From: Prorocentrum cordatum
Lineage: Eukaryota > Sar > Dinophyceae > Prorocentrales > Prorocentraceae
Length of the DNA: 64,000 bases
Assembly: GCA_963575745.1 (NCBI GenBank)
Contig: CAUYUJ010003403.1
Span: 123,728 to 187,727, forward strand
Reading direction: 5' to 3'
How positions within the stretch are numbered: position 1 is the stretch's first letter; the number at the start of each line of letters is the position of its first letter. Below are positions 34,990 through 45,115 of the stretch, one piece after another. Under the pieces are notes generated by a model, which worked only from the letters and a program-made list of their open reading frames with translations, did no database searches and was not told the DNA's origin. Made by a program: the position numbers and the translations under genes.

Positions 34990-36440
34990 ATATGAAAACA
35001 TAAGTGCCTGGGTTGTGGGTCACAGACACTGCGGATGCGTCGGTTGTGGGTCAGAGACTTCAGGCTTCGGTTTTGTGCCAGAGCCCTCAGGCTAGCCAAC
35101 GGCTCTGGGGCCGACCTCCCGAGCACGTCGTCGATGTGCCGCCGCGCATTGGGTACGGAGCTGTCCGGCAGCACCAAAAGAACAAGACAATATCAAAACT
35201 GAAGTGCCCTGGTTGTGGTCCTGACACTTGTCGGATGCCTGGGTTGTGGGTCGCACACACTTCGGATGCCTGGGTTGTGGGTCAGACACACTTCGGACGC
35301 ATGTCGTCTGAGGATCGCCACCTTGCCTGGGTTGTGTCTCCTAGACACTTCGGATGCCTGTGTTGTGGGTCAGAGACCTGGGACTTGGGTTGTGGGTCAG
35401 CGCCCTCAGGCCAAGCGCCACCCCCAAGGAGCCCCAGAAGGGTCGACACCGTGCCTGGGTTGTGGGTCAGAGACATATCGGATGCCTGGGTTGTTCGTCA
35501 GGGACTTAATGACATAACACATGACAACAAAAAAGAACAAAACATATATATAAACACACGTGCCTGGGTTGTGGTTTGGAGGTCTCGAGGGTGCCAGGGT
35601 TGTGCGTTAGGGACCTCTGGCTCGCCACCTTGCTTGGGTTGTGCGTTAGAGACATACCGGATGCCTGTGTTGTGCGTCAGGGACTTCACGACATAACAAA
35701 TGACAACAACAAATATCCAAAAAGACATGGAAACAGAAGTGCTTGGGTTGTGGTTATGAGCATTATCGGATGCTTGGGTTGTGCGTCACAGACCTCAGGC
35801 TGGCCGCCGTGCTTGGGTTGTGTGTCAGAGACATCTCGGGTGCCCGGGTTGTGCGTCAGGGACCTGATGACATAACAACGAGGACAAAATAGCGCCCAAG
35901 AAATATGAAAACACAAGTGCTTGGGCTGTGGTTATGACACTTCTCTGACGCCAGGGTTGTGCGTTAGGGACCTCGGGCTCGCCACCGTGCCTGGGTGGCG
36001 TGTGAGGGACACCCTTGATGCCTGGGTTGTGCGTCAGGGAACAACATCTCGCGACGAGGACTGGGGCATCCTGGGGGTGGCGTAAGTGGCGGATCCTCGT
36101 GTGGTCCCAAGCGCCACCCCCCAGGAGCCCCAATGGCCGAATGACATAACAAGCAACACCAAAACAAAAAAAAAACAACACAAAATATGCATGCACAAGT
36201 GCCTGGGTTGTGGTTATGAGACGTATCGGATGCCTGGGCTGTGGGTCATACACACTTCGGATGCCTGGGCTGTGGGTCATACACACTTCGGATGCCTGTG
36301 TTGTGGGTCAGACACACTTCGGACGCATGTCGTCTGAGGCTCGCCGCCTTGCCTGGGTTGTGTGTCATGGACACTTCGGATGCCTGTGTTGCGGGTCAGA
36401 GACCTGAGGCTTGGGTTGTGGGTCAGCGCCCTCAGGCAAG
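34990..36440 (+). repeat. Satellite array S1, third block
   Basis: Continues the TGCCTGGGTTGTG units, with a hairpin module at 36065-36129. It leads directly into the second copy of the ~1 kb duplication. Confidence 0.93.
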
Positions 36441-36543
36441 CCACCGGCCCCGGGGCCGACCCCTCGAGCACGTCGTCGTTGTGCCCGCGCAACGACGACT
36501 CGAACTTCCTCGTTGCGACACTGCCAGAGCACTGACCGCCGCC

Positions 36544-37363
36544 ATGAACACCAGAACCGTCATCACCATCGCCATCATCATAAGCATTGCCATCATCATT
36601 CTCGCCGTCGCGGCTCAAGGGCCCGGCGGCCCCCGAGGAGGCGAGCAGCAGAGCGCCAGCCTCGGGCCGGGCGAAAGGGTGGGATTGGGAAAGGGGGGGT
36701 TACGAAATTTGCTGCATGCAGCTGGTTTCGGCCTCACCGAGGGGCCCATTCCTCGATGCATAGCCGCCTCCGGCGCCGGGAGGCGCCGGGAAAATCAGCT
36801 ACGTGAGCTGATTCTCAAACCCCCCCTTTGCTATCCCCCCCTTTCGCCCGACCCGGGCTCCGCCGCCACGCCGCGTCGCCCCGCAGGCGCGAGCACCGGC
36901 CTCCTCCAGCGGAATGGGTGATCCGTGGCTCGTTTCCGACGAGGAGCTGGACGCGGAGGGGCCGGCACTGCTGGGCGGGGCCCAAGAAGCGGAGCAGGCG
37001 GCGCTGCAGGACTTGGAACGGCAGGCGCTGACGGATGCAGCCGATGACCACCCGGGCGAGGAGCAGCCGCCAGAGGCACCGGCGCCGGCGCTTGTCTCAG
37101 CGATGGCAGCGAGCGCCGGCGCTCCCTCTCGCGGCGGCCGCCAGCGCGGAGTCGCCAAGAAACACTTGAAGAAGGCAGCGCCGAAGCCGCGCGGCCGGAC
37201 GCTGACCGACAAGGAGGCCAAGATCAAGAGGCTCGGCGTGAGGGGCCTCGGCATTGGCGAGGATTGGGTGAAGAGCAGGAAGGCCGGGTACCGGGAGGCC
37301 ATCGTGTTCTGGAACAGAGAGGACAAGAGCACGAGAGATCGCATTCCCGTCCCTGACGAGTGA
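36544..37363 (+). CDS. Small signal-anchor protein gene, copy 2 (complete)
   Basis: Exon 1 (36544-36678) starts MNTRTVITIAIIISIAIIIL and encodes one membrane helix. A predicted intron (36679-36886) carries TIR element family 2. Exon 2 (36887-37363) reads GMGDPWLVSDEELDAEGPAL, ALVSAMAASAGAPSRGGRQR, KKHLKKAAPKPRGRTLTDKE and ends REAIVFWNREDKSTRDRIPV, about 203 residues in all. The C-terminus replaces the chimeric tail of copy 1, so this is the likely parent. The Lys/Arg-rich C-terminal half suggests nucleic acid or acidic-lipid contact, but the function is unknown. It could be a single-pass membrane protein with its bulk in the cytosol or lumen. Confidence 0.6.
36668..36852. mobile_element. TIR element family 2 within the predicted intron, copy 2
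   Basis: Nearly identical to the 29898 copy because the whole ~1 kb segment is duplicated; one base differs (A/G) near 36759. Confidence 0.75.
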
Positions 37364-38443
37364 GTTGCTGCGGGCGCCCCAGACCTGAAGTTACCGTGAG
37401 GAAAAATGCATGGGATCCCAGACACATCAAGAAGAAATGGCACTTCCATGAGTACATTACTTTCATGTTGGCGCGCGTTTGGCGCGTGGTCTGGGCGCAT
37501 CTGGCGCCCTGGCTGTCATTGCTTAGTTGCACAGAGGACTGTTGCGGATCCCCTGCGGGCAACATGGTGTGATTTCGACTCTGTAGATCTCTCTCAATGT
37601 GCCTCGTGACGGAAGCGTCAAGAATTCTACATTTAATGCAGATTGGGGCTACGGCCCACCTTTCATCGCCAATATAGCGGATATCCCATGGTGGTTGGAT
37701 GGCCCAGCCGACCACACCACTTTCTCACGAGTAACCCAGGGTCTGCCATCATCACCCAAGTCCGAGATCATGGTTTGAACGTGTTTGGTTGATTGTCCTG
37801 GAACATTCCCGAGGCGACGCGTGGGCACGTAGGCACGTAGGAATTGAATGGTCATAGACACGCGTCCATGATAGTTCGAATACTTCCATTACATGTATGC
37901 GGCGCAGTATCGTCAAGCGTGTGTTTCTACCCCTCTGTATGTTTATGAATCGAACATATCCTCGCACCCTGCACATGATCCATCAATGCCATCAAAAACC
38001 TCGACAACCCCTTCCTCCTTAAGTCCTCTTCCCTCTCAGACCCGTTCAGGCCCTCAAGGGCCCTTGGCCGTAGAAGGGAACGGAGAAGGCCGTGACATGA
38101 TGACACCTGCACAACATGACAAACATGGGTTGCACGACAAAGCAAGCAAACATGATTGCCTAGAACAGACAACATGCATCACAGACAAAACAACAACACC
38201 ACTAGCAAACCGAACAAACATCAGATGGCAACGGCGTGGCCACAACAATGATACTGTTTTAAGCTCCGAGAAAGGCCCACGCAGGATTCAGGAGAGCCCT
38301 TGAAATAGCCCCGCAAAGAGCATCGCAAGGAGCCCGCGTCTGGCACAACGGGCCCGACAGACCCCTCTGCCCCCCGCAAAAAAACAGACGAACCCCGAAA
38401 GCAAACCGAAACGAAGGTTTCCGCAGCAGTTTGGTCCGCCAGG
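37364..38443. other. Intergenic region before the four-ORF block
   Basis: Lower GC than its left flank, with CA-rich stretches (38100-38230). Only short frames on both strands. No spliced-leader relic, microsatellite or inverted repeat was found by eye. Confidence 0.5.
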
Positions 38444-41400
38444 ATGGAAGATGATGAGACACTCATCTGCTACATTTCTTCTGCAAACGACACTATCAAG
38501 TTCGGGTCGACACAACACCGGACTCATGTCAGTCAGCTCTCGTGCACGCCTGTTGTAAGATCAGCTTTGGACCAGTGCAATGGCAGTGCGTACGCCAGTC
38601 ATTCTGTACACGCGGCGGCAGTCATCAAATACATCGGCGAGGTCACGCATATGACAATAATGGATGGGCCAATGCGGGAGCAATTCGATCTGTGGAAAGG
38701 CATTCACCCAACTGTGCGGCTGTATAGATTTAGTGTTGTCTCTGCAAATTGTTTGGACAGTTTTCAGCCGCTTCAGCAATTCAGCAACAGGAAGTATCGC
38801 GGAATGGTAACAGAGATGGAGATGGGGCAGCCAGAGAGATTGCTTGAACATATTGTCGGTGATTGGCCGCATGGAGTTCCGAACATCACTCTGCGACTGC
38901 CCGCTCCATATGCAGTGCTAGTTTCAAAACGAGTGTGGAGGGACATTCTTTTGCCGCATGATGGACATGGAGCAAGATGGTTGCGGATACGGCATGATTT
39001 CTTGGGGTTGCGACCGCCAGGGCCTCCACTGCGGCTGCCGCTGCGACAACATCAGCATGCCATCGATGGACGCTTCCAGTTTTCATCTGGGGCGCTGCGA
39101 AAGATTGCTGATCAGCTCAGGGCCGCTGCACAACAATATGATCCGACCAATGACATGGACGCAGAAGAGTACAGTGCTCTCGAGAATTCGATCCTTCTCC
39201 TGGACGCCGTAGCAGTGCAGCTCAGCCCGGCACAGCTTCACAGGCAGATGGTCGACTGGAAGCGTGGAGACATCAATCTTGCTGGAGGAGATCCAATGTT
39301 GAGCAAAATGATGTTCGTCGTGAAGGCGTTCATGCTGGCCAACTTGCTTCGAGACGTTGGCTCCATGAAGGAAGCAATCATGTATGCGATCAATCTTGCA
39401 CTACCGCCGGCATTGGCCTCATGCGTCAGGGAGCACGTGAATAATAATACAAAGATCAACGTTAAGAAGTACACGATTTCAAAATGGAGGATGTTGTTGG
39501 ATGGTATGCTGATGCTGTATGGCAGGAATCTTGATGATGACCTTTCGGTCGGTGAAGGTTGTATTCGTTTTTTCATGGCGGACTCGTCAATGCAACGTGG
39601 GAGGGACTTTCAGTTGGTCCAAGTCATGTCCCTTCCCAAGTTCAAGGCGGCCGAAATTCTAACAGTCGCTCAGGTCATGATATTGTACCGGCGCCAACCG
39701 ATCGACTTGCTGGACATCAATGGAGATGACGACGGCAACAGTACCGAGGCAAAATGGATGCAGGACTTGACTGACGCGTTCGTGCACGACCATTGTCCAC
39801 CAATCACCTTGGGCTCAGGTGGGACAACGCTGTCTCACAAATTTTTCGCCGTCACATATGCAATGTGGTTGATCTCAGGCAAGACAATGCGCATTTTCAA
39901 GCGCTTCCTGGATGATCTTTCTGTTGGGACTTCAGACTTCGGAGTCGAGTTTAGTTTATCGAAGGTCATGCCGAAAAGAGCTGTGGAGCTATTCCCTTGG
40001 ATGTTTCCAGATGACGCGTTCGAGGTCCCAGACGAACATGATGATCAACAGCAGCTACGTCAAAATGGAGATGCTCTTCTCAGCATGCAGAGGTCCATCA
40101 GCGCGCCAGGGCTACTTCATATCACGCATAATATTGGGAATGATCTTGCATCTTGCTGCCCTGAGCTCGACGAGGCTGTCAGTGGTCTCGCCGCGGTCGC
40201 CAGGTGTCTGCAGCAAGAGTACACGCAATCGAGAATCGTAGAGAGCTGTTTCTCTGGCATCGCATCTTCAGTCTTCAAGCAGAACATCCAATCCTTTCAG
40301 GGTAAAGTCTACAAAGAACGCTGGGGTACAGTTGCGTTCTGTTGTAAGCAGGTCTTGGAGATAGAACATGCCCTTCGGTCGTGTTGGAATCTTCGGCGGT
40401 ACATGGAGATAGCTGAGCGTGGAGGTCGAAAGGACAAGCCGAAGGAGAGCAAAGATATCGCGGAGCTGGACAAGTGCGTCAACTCAGCAGAGTGGTGGGG
40501 CAAAATCATTGTTCTCGATCACCTCTACGAGCTGATCCGCGACTCACTGATATGGGCGGAGGGCTGCCCGTGTCACAGCCACTTGTTGCGAGCGCTTGCG
40601 AAGACAGAGGACCTGGTGGACAATCGCATTTTGAATCGTTGGAAGACGTGCCCTCTGAGAGGCATGCGCCTTTGTGAGTTGGCAGCTGGCGACTTCTTCA
40701 CCAATCTTCGAGACCTCAGCCATTTGTCGTCCACTACTCTACTTCGAGAGCTACCGCGAGACTTACACTCAAGTGTCAAGGGGATGTTGCTTCGGTGTTT
40801 TGAGAGAGGCAGGGCTTTCTTAGCATTTCAATTTTCTCTCAAGCTGTGTTCATACACGGAGCCGCCGTGCCTATTGTTTGCTTGCGCCCACCATGACGCT
40901 GCTGTTCAGCGCAGGGCTTTGAAGCAATGCTTGGCTTCATCATGTACTCATCCACGCATCCGTGAGCTGAAATCCGAGCCTCTGCGCAGCGAAGCTGACC
41001 AGTTCATTGCCGGCGCTGACGTGACGCAGCTCGTGAACCTTCAGACGGCCCTGGCGGCGTTGAAGTTCGGGTCCTGCTCCGAGCGAAAGATTGAAGGTGG
41101 GCACGCGCAGGTCAACATCAAGACAGCAGGGAAGCGAAACCGCACTGAAGCTTATGACAGCTTATCTCTTCGATGGAACAAGTATGCGGCTATGCTGAAC
41201 AGCTCTGACGGGGATGCAGTTTTGAAGAATATGGCTCAGTGCCTTCAGATGGGCAGCAATCCGAAGATGATGCTGGAAGCACTTGGCTTGCACTTGCATC
41301 CTGGGACGAGGGCTGCTAAGCAGAACTGGGATCCGATCTACCGCAAGATTCTATATCGTTCTGATCCTTGGTCAAAGTATCGGCAATGCGTGCATGTACG

Positions 41401-41593
41401 AACCCAAGATGACGGCCGAGACGACTCTGGAGGCGATGGAGCTGGGAGCCCCGGCGATGATCCGCTTGCAGTAGGCGATGGCTCTGGCGGAGCTGAAGTC
41501 GGAGGCGGAGATGCTCACGGACATCCAGGACCTCCTGGAGGCGGCGACGGCGATGGCGGAGGACGGACTCGAACTCACACCCATCAATGCTGA
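38444..41593 (+). CDS. ORF A: large intronless protein, possibly transposase-like
   Basis: 1049 residues from ATG 38444. No domain is recognised with certainty. Visible features are an acidic FFMADSSMQRGRDF (D380), LLHITHNIGNDL (HxxHN at 559-563), CWNLRRYME, an HNH-poor Cys/His-rich middle (CPCHSHLLRAL), and KIEGGHAQVNIKTAGKRNR (E884). A first Asp after a hydrophobic strand, an HxxHN element and a distal Glu before a basic helix are reminiscent of DDE/hAT-like transposases, but the spacing is unusual and this is an inference. The last ~40 residues turn Gly/Asp/His-rich, as if out of frame, so the functional frame may leave at about 41395 and continue in ORF B. It is first in a four-ORF plus-strand block. 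Confidence 0.8.
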   Translation: MEDDETLICYISSANDTIKFGSTQHRTHVSQLSCTPVVRSALDQCNGSAYASHSVHAAAVIKYIGEVTHMTIMDGPMREQFDLWKGIHPTVRLYRFSVVSANCLDSFQPLQQFSNRKYRGMVTEMEMGQPERLLEHIVGDWPHGVPNITLRLPAPYAVLVSKRVWRDILLPHDGHGARWLRIRHDFLGLRPPGPPLRLPLRQHQHAIDGRFQFSSGALRKIADQLRAAAQQYDPTNDMDAEEYSALENSILLLDAVAVQLSPAQLHRQMVDWKRGDINLAGGDPMLSKMMFVVKAFMLANLLRDVGSMKEAIMYAINLALPPALASCVREHVNNNTKINVKKYTISKWRMLLDGMLMLYGRNLDDDLSVGEGCIRFFMADSSMQRGRDFQLVQVMSLPKFKAAEILTVAQVMILYRRQPIDLLDINGDDDGNSTEAKWMQDLTDAFVHDHCPPITLGSGGTTLSHKFFAVTYAMWLISGKTMRIFKRFLDDLSVGTSDFGVEFSLSKVMPKRAVELFPWMFPDDAFEVPDEHDDQQQLRQNGDALLSMQRSISAPGLLHITHNIGNDLASCCPELDEAVSGLAAVARCLQQEYTQSRIVESCFSGIASSVFKQNIQSFQGKVYKERWGTVAFCCKQVLEIEHALRSCWNLRRYMEIAERGGRKDKPKESKDIAELDKCVNSAEWWGKIIVLDHLYELIRDSLIWAEGCPCHSHLLRALAKTEDLVDNRILNRWKTCPLRGMRLCELAAGDFFTNLRDLSHLSSTTLLRELPRDLHSSVKGMLLRCFERGRAFLAFQFSLKLCSYTEPPCLLFACAHHDAAVQRRALKQCLASSCTHPRIRELKSEPLRSEADQFIAGADVTQLVNLQTALAALKFGSCSERKIEGGHAQVNIKTAGKRNRTEAYDSLSLRWNKYAAMLNSSDGDAVLKNMAQCLQMGSNPKMMLEALGLHLHPGTRAAKQNWDPIYRKILYRSDPWSKYRQCVHVRTQDDGRDDSGGDGAGSPGDDPLAVGDGSGGAEVGGGDAHGHPGPPGGGDGDGGGRTRTHTHQC
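41396..41474 (+). other. Possible 79-nt GT-AG intron joining ORF A to ORF B
   Basis: Donor TGCGTGCAT|GTACGA and acceptor CAGTAG|GCGATG would join the frames in phase 0, giving RQCVH followed by AMALAELKSEAEM. Alternatives are two separate genes, or a frameshift plus the TAG at 41472-41474, because the skipped frame also reads as a coherent helix (TAETTLEAMELGAPAMIRLQ). Confidence 0.35.
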
Positions 41594-44210
41594 CCCTCAT
41601 CATCCAAATCAGCTCGAGAAGGGTTCCGATGCCCTTGCATCGTGTGTGAACTCTTCTGGGTCCGATCTGGTTGATGGGGGTTGTTGCGTTGATGGGTCTC
41701 TGGTTGAGTCCATTCAGGAGGCGGCGGCGGTGGGGGAGACGCGCTGGCAGTCGCTCCTGGCCATGCTCTGCTGCCTCACATGGACTCTACGTTTCAGGTT
41801 CGGAGACTCTCAGTATGGGCTTCAGATCGGGCTGGGGATGGAATTGAACCTGCCATATGCATTCGCATCCATCTTTGAATTGGATGTGTCGGAAAAAGCT
41901 TCTTGGGAGTCCTGGGAGTGGCACGGTTCGACACCGATCCCCAAAACTCGATCAGGCCGATGCCAAAGTCTCCACAAGGGCATCAGACATGCAGCTGCAG
42001 TGTCACATTTTCTCATGTATCTTCGTGGGATGTCTGACTTGGATCTATCACGGACGTTCTTTTCGATCAGTGCTCCAGTGGGATGCGTCTCGACGTTGAT
42101 GGGCATCCTCGCTCCCACGCACGTCATGAAGGAGCCTGTGCCTGAAGTTTGGGACACGGATGTTGTAGAGGCTACAGTCAACTGCGACGAGGGCATCCAG
42201 AGATTTCTACATGGTGACGACACCAGCTATTTCGTTTTCGGCGTCATCTCGAAATACCCTGTTTGTGCGAAGAGAGCTATCCCAGGGGAGCTTACTCGAT
42301 CTGATGTGGGCATTGCGGTGCATCGATTGGTCAGCGGTACCACCCAACCCGAAGATGAAGACGCTACTTTGATGATATCGCCTGCACCAGCAAACATCAT
42401 GACCTCCACAATGACGGAGTCAGACTTCACAATTCCATCTCAACCGCTGGTGTTGCAACCTGACTTGCTGCCTCTCGCATCTGGCCCGGAAGCATTGGCT
42501 TGGAGTCCGCATGATGCGAAAATATGCTACCGCTGGGACTGCAGATCTTTTCCAGTTGGCCACCGTATGCGAACCCACAAGTTCTCTGACTGCATGTGGT
42601 CCCATCTTGAACAACTTGTTGGCGGGGATGAAGAGCAAGATAGTTCAGTGTCTGGCGAACTCGAGGCGGACGACGACGAGCTGAAGATCTGCCATGATGA
42701 GGGCCTCCTTGTACGACGCGTCGCAGGGGATCGAGTATTCTACAAGTTGACTGATGCTGGGAGCAAAGCTGTGATGCCGTGTACGCATCTATGCAAGCCG
42801 ACTCGTTTCATGTCTAACGTCAATGAGGAGTTGATGCTCCGCGACCTCTGGGAGCTGTTGGTCACAAAGGAGAACGAAGGATGGCAATGTCATGTTGTTG
42901 CGACAAAGGGAGCCGCCCAGCGTGCGAAAGAGAATCCTTACAGAGTTGGTGGGGAGAAGAAGTGGTACCTGATCAAGGGGGACACTGCAGCTGACGTGAA
43001 AAAGTCGTACTTGCAATCCCTTCTCTTGGCAGTGCCGGGCACGTGCGTTCCACATTTGGCTTCGCTCAATACATACAAGCAGTTGTTGGATCCAGAGTGG
43101 CAGCCTCGAAAGCAAAAGCGGAAGGCTATTACAATGGAGGAGGGAGTTGATGATTGGGGGATGATTGAAGATCCGCACGTGGCCAAGAAACCAAAGGGCC
43201 CGCGGCGCAAGCGCGCTCTCCATGATGGCCTCCCGTGGAGCGATGATGAGTCAGTCGACCTGGTGGCTCTTGAGGACCCGGGCGGGGATGCAGCAGATCA
43301 ACCAGAGTCCGACGCTGGATCGAAGGGCCACGACGAGCATAGCGGTTTCGATCTACCTGAGTCGGACCCACCACAGAGCTCTTCGAGCAGCAGTTCATCC
43401 AGCAGTAGCAGCAGTAGTAGCAGCAGTAGCAGCAGTAGCAGCAGCGACAATGACGACCAAGGTGGCTCTGCAGTCCCAGCCGCTGCAGTGCCAGAGCCAG
43501 CTGCACATGCCGATGGGGCACCCGCATTCCTGCCATTCCCAAAAGACATGGCTGGACAAATTCGTTGGGGTGCTGGCTTTCTTACTCCGCGCAAGCGCGA
43601 CGGTGAAGTCATTGGTTGGCAATGCACGTGTCGCAATCCTAACCATGGAGCGGCACGGCCTTGCACCAAAGAGATCAGGAACACTGTCTCAGGCAGCAAT
43701 GATGCGACTCAGCATATGCTGAAGTACTGGGCGATGCTATCCACTGAAGCGGCTGGCAAAAATGATCATCGCGCACTGTGGGATTCGCATGTTGTCCCTG
43801 CTTGGCGAGGCGACGCACTGCCACCTCTACCACTACTCGAAACAATGATGCATGCCAGTCTCCCTGCAGGTCCCGCTCCGCCGCTGGAGGCGCCTGCGGC
43901 GCCGCGTGCCGTTATTGACTTGTTGGATGAGCCTGATGACGTATTGGGCGGGGTGGTTCTTGGCTCTGGTGTTCCAGCTGAAGTCCACGCCGCTATGATT
44001 GATCTCGCTAGGAATGGCGTGATGCCAATAACAACGCAGGAGCAGAGGAAGCGAAACAGCATGTCGGAGCACAGTCAGTATATCACCCCGCACTTCCTCA
44101 CACCGGCTTTGAGGTGGGGCTATATCCATCCGAATCTCAAGGCGCCCGAGGGCTACAAGTGGAAGAACAAGGGAGGAGGCACGTGGCTGCTCTCAGTCAA
44201 GGGCGGCTAG
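41478..44210 (+). CDS. ORF B: Ser-rich linker protein with C-terminal Cys/His cluster
   Basis: 910 residues from ATG 41478, or the continuation of ORF A. The N-terminus is helical (MALAELKSEAEMLTDIQDLL). The middle is globular and unrecognised (for example AAAVSHFLMYLRGMSDLDLS, YRWDCRSFPVGHRMRTHKF). Basic nuclear-localisation-like segments lie near residues 543 and 570 (PRKQKRK, KKPKGPRRKR). A serine tract spans about 633-656. A cluster WQCTCRNPNHGAARPCTK (about 714-731) then looks like a small zinc-binding site. An acidic, Pro/Ala-rich tail follows. The layout suggests a nuclear, DNA-associated protein. No enzymatic motif is seen. Confidence 0.8.
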   Translation: MALAELKSEAEMLTDIQDLLEAATAMAEDGLELTPINADPHHPNQLEKGSDALASCVNSSGSDLVDGGCCVDGSLVESIQEAAAVGETRWQSLLAMLCCLTWTLRFRFGDSQYGLQIGLGMELNLPYAFASIFELDVSEKASWESWEWHGSTPIPKTRSGRCQSLHKGIRHAAAVSHFLMYLRGMSDLDLSRTFFSISAPVGCVSTLMGILAPTHVMKEPVPEVWDTDVVEATVNCDEGIQRFLHGDDTSYFVFGVISKYPVCAKRAIPGELTRSDVGIAVHRLVSGTTQPEDEDATLMISPAPANIMTSTMTESDFTIPSQPLVLQPDLLPLASGPEALAWSPHDAKICYRWDCRSFPVGHRMRTHKFSDCMWSHLEQLVGGDEEQDSSVSGELEADDDELKICHDEGLLVRRVAGDRVFYKLTDAGSKAVMPCTHLCKPTRFMSNVNEELMLRDLWELLVTKENEGWQCHVVATKGAAQRAKENPYRVGGEKKWYLIKGDTAADVKKSYLQSLLLAVPGTCVPHLASLNTYKQLLDPEWQPRKQKRKAITMEEGVDDWGMIEDPHVAKKPKGPRRKRALHDGLPWSDDESVDLVALEDPGGDAADQPESDAGSKGHDEHSGFDLPESDPPQSSSSSSSSSSSSSSSSSSSSSSSDNDDQGGSAVPAAAVPEPAAHADGAPAFLPFPKDMAGQIRWGAGFLTPRKRDGEVIGWQCTCRNPNHGAARPCTKEIRNTVSGSNDATQHMLKYWAMLSTEAAGKNDHRALWDSHVVPAWRGDALPPLPLLETMMHASLPAGPAPPLEAPAAPRAVIDLLDEPDDVLGGVVLGSGVPAEVHAAMIDLARNGVMPITTQEQRKRNSMSEHSQYITPHFLTPALRWGYIHPNLKAPEGYKWKNKGGGTWLLSVKGG

Positions 44211-44800
44211 CCCGCGCAGTGGAGAAAGCTGGCACAGTAAAGCCAGAGATGTTGTCTGGACGTCTACTTCTTCACGGTTGTTTCGTGTTGATGGTTGTGT
44301 CATGCTGCGAGTTCAATGTAACGTCGGATGCAAAGCCAGCCGAAAAGCAGACAACAACATCATAACATCATCATCTTGACAAGCAGCAGTCGCTCGAAAC
44401 AACAACGTTGCCAACACACATCCACCACAATAAGATCAGCATCACCACAACACCATCATCATCCCCACAATGTCATCATCACGCTCTCGCCGCTATGGTC
44501 CGCAATGCAACGTCAAACTTCAAATCGTCATCATTCGCATCCCCATCGCTTTTAGCAGATACACAATGTCAACGCTCTGACGCCATGGGGTGCAACACAT
44601 GTCGCCCGCCAGTGCAGCCCGCAAGGCACATTCGATATTGCCCGTCCGTACGGGTGATGCCAAACACTTCGGGCCGCGCATTGTATGGCATTCTCTTCAA
44701 CTAGTGCAATCAAATGGTATCATCACCATGCTTGCGAATGGCATCGCATGAGTCGCATCGTGCCTGGGGTGTTAATTATGCAACGCTTCGCGGACTGCAG
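44211..44800. other. 3' region of ORF B
   Basis: CAT/CAAC-rich sequence (44340-44560) with only short frames; probably untranslated. Confidence 0.5.
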
Positions 44801-44811
44801 CGTCCAGACCT

Positions 44812-45010
44812 TGAGCCCCAAGAGTTCCCCAGGAGGCTCCTAGCAGGCTCCCAAGAAGAAGGCCCAGTAGGCCCTCAAGCTGCCCTTCAGACGCGTCAAG
44901 AGGCCCCTGGGAGGCCCCAAAGAAGGCCCACAGGGCCACCGACTACGCTCGCAAGAATCCCAAAGAAGCCGCCGAGAAGCCTGAAGACCGACCCCAAGGG
45001 TATCCAACGA
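44812..45010. repeat. R1 dispersed repeat, inverted orientation, after ORF B
   Basis: CCAAGAAG/CCCTCAAG/GGCCCC units, the reverse complement form of the CTTGG repeat. Confidence 0.65.
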
Positions 45011-45083
45011 TACCTTGACATGCATCAGCGCAGCTTATGGACGCAACCATGGCGCCGCTGCAACTTGTGGAAACAACAACAAC

Positions 45084-45115
<32 letters not shown>

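Noticed and set aside
28194-36440. Direct repeats resembling a CRISPR array
   Set aside because: The units vary in length, have no constant-size unique spacers and lie in eukaryotic satellite DNA with no cas genes.
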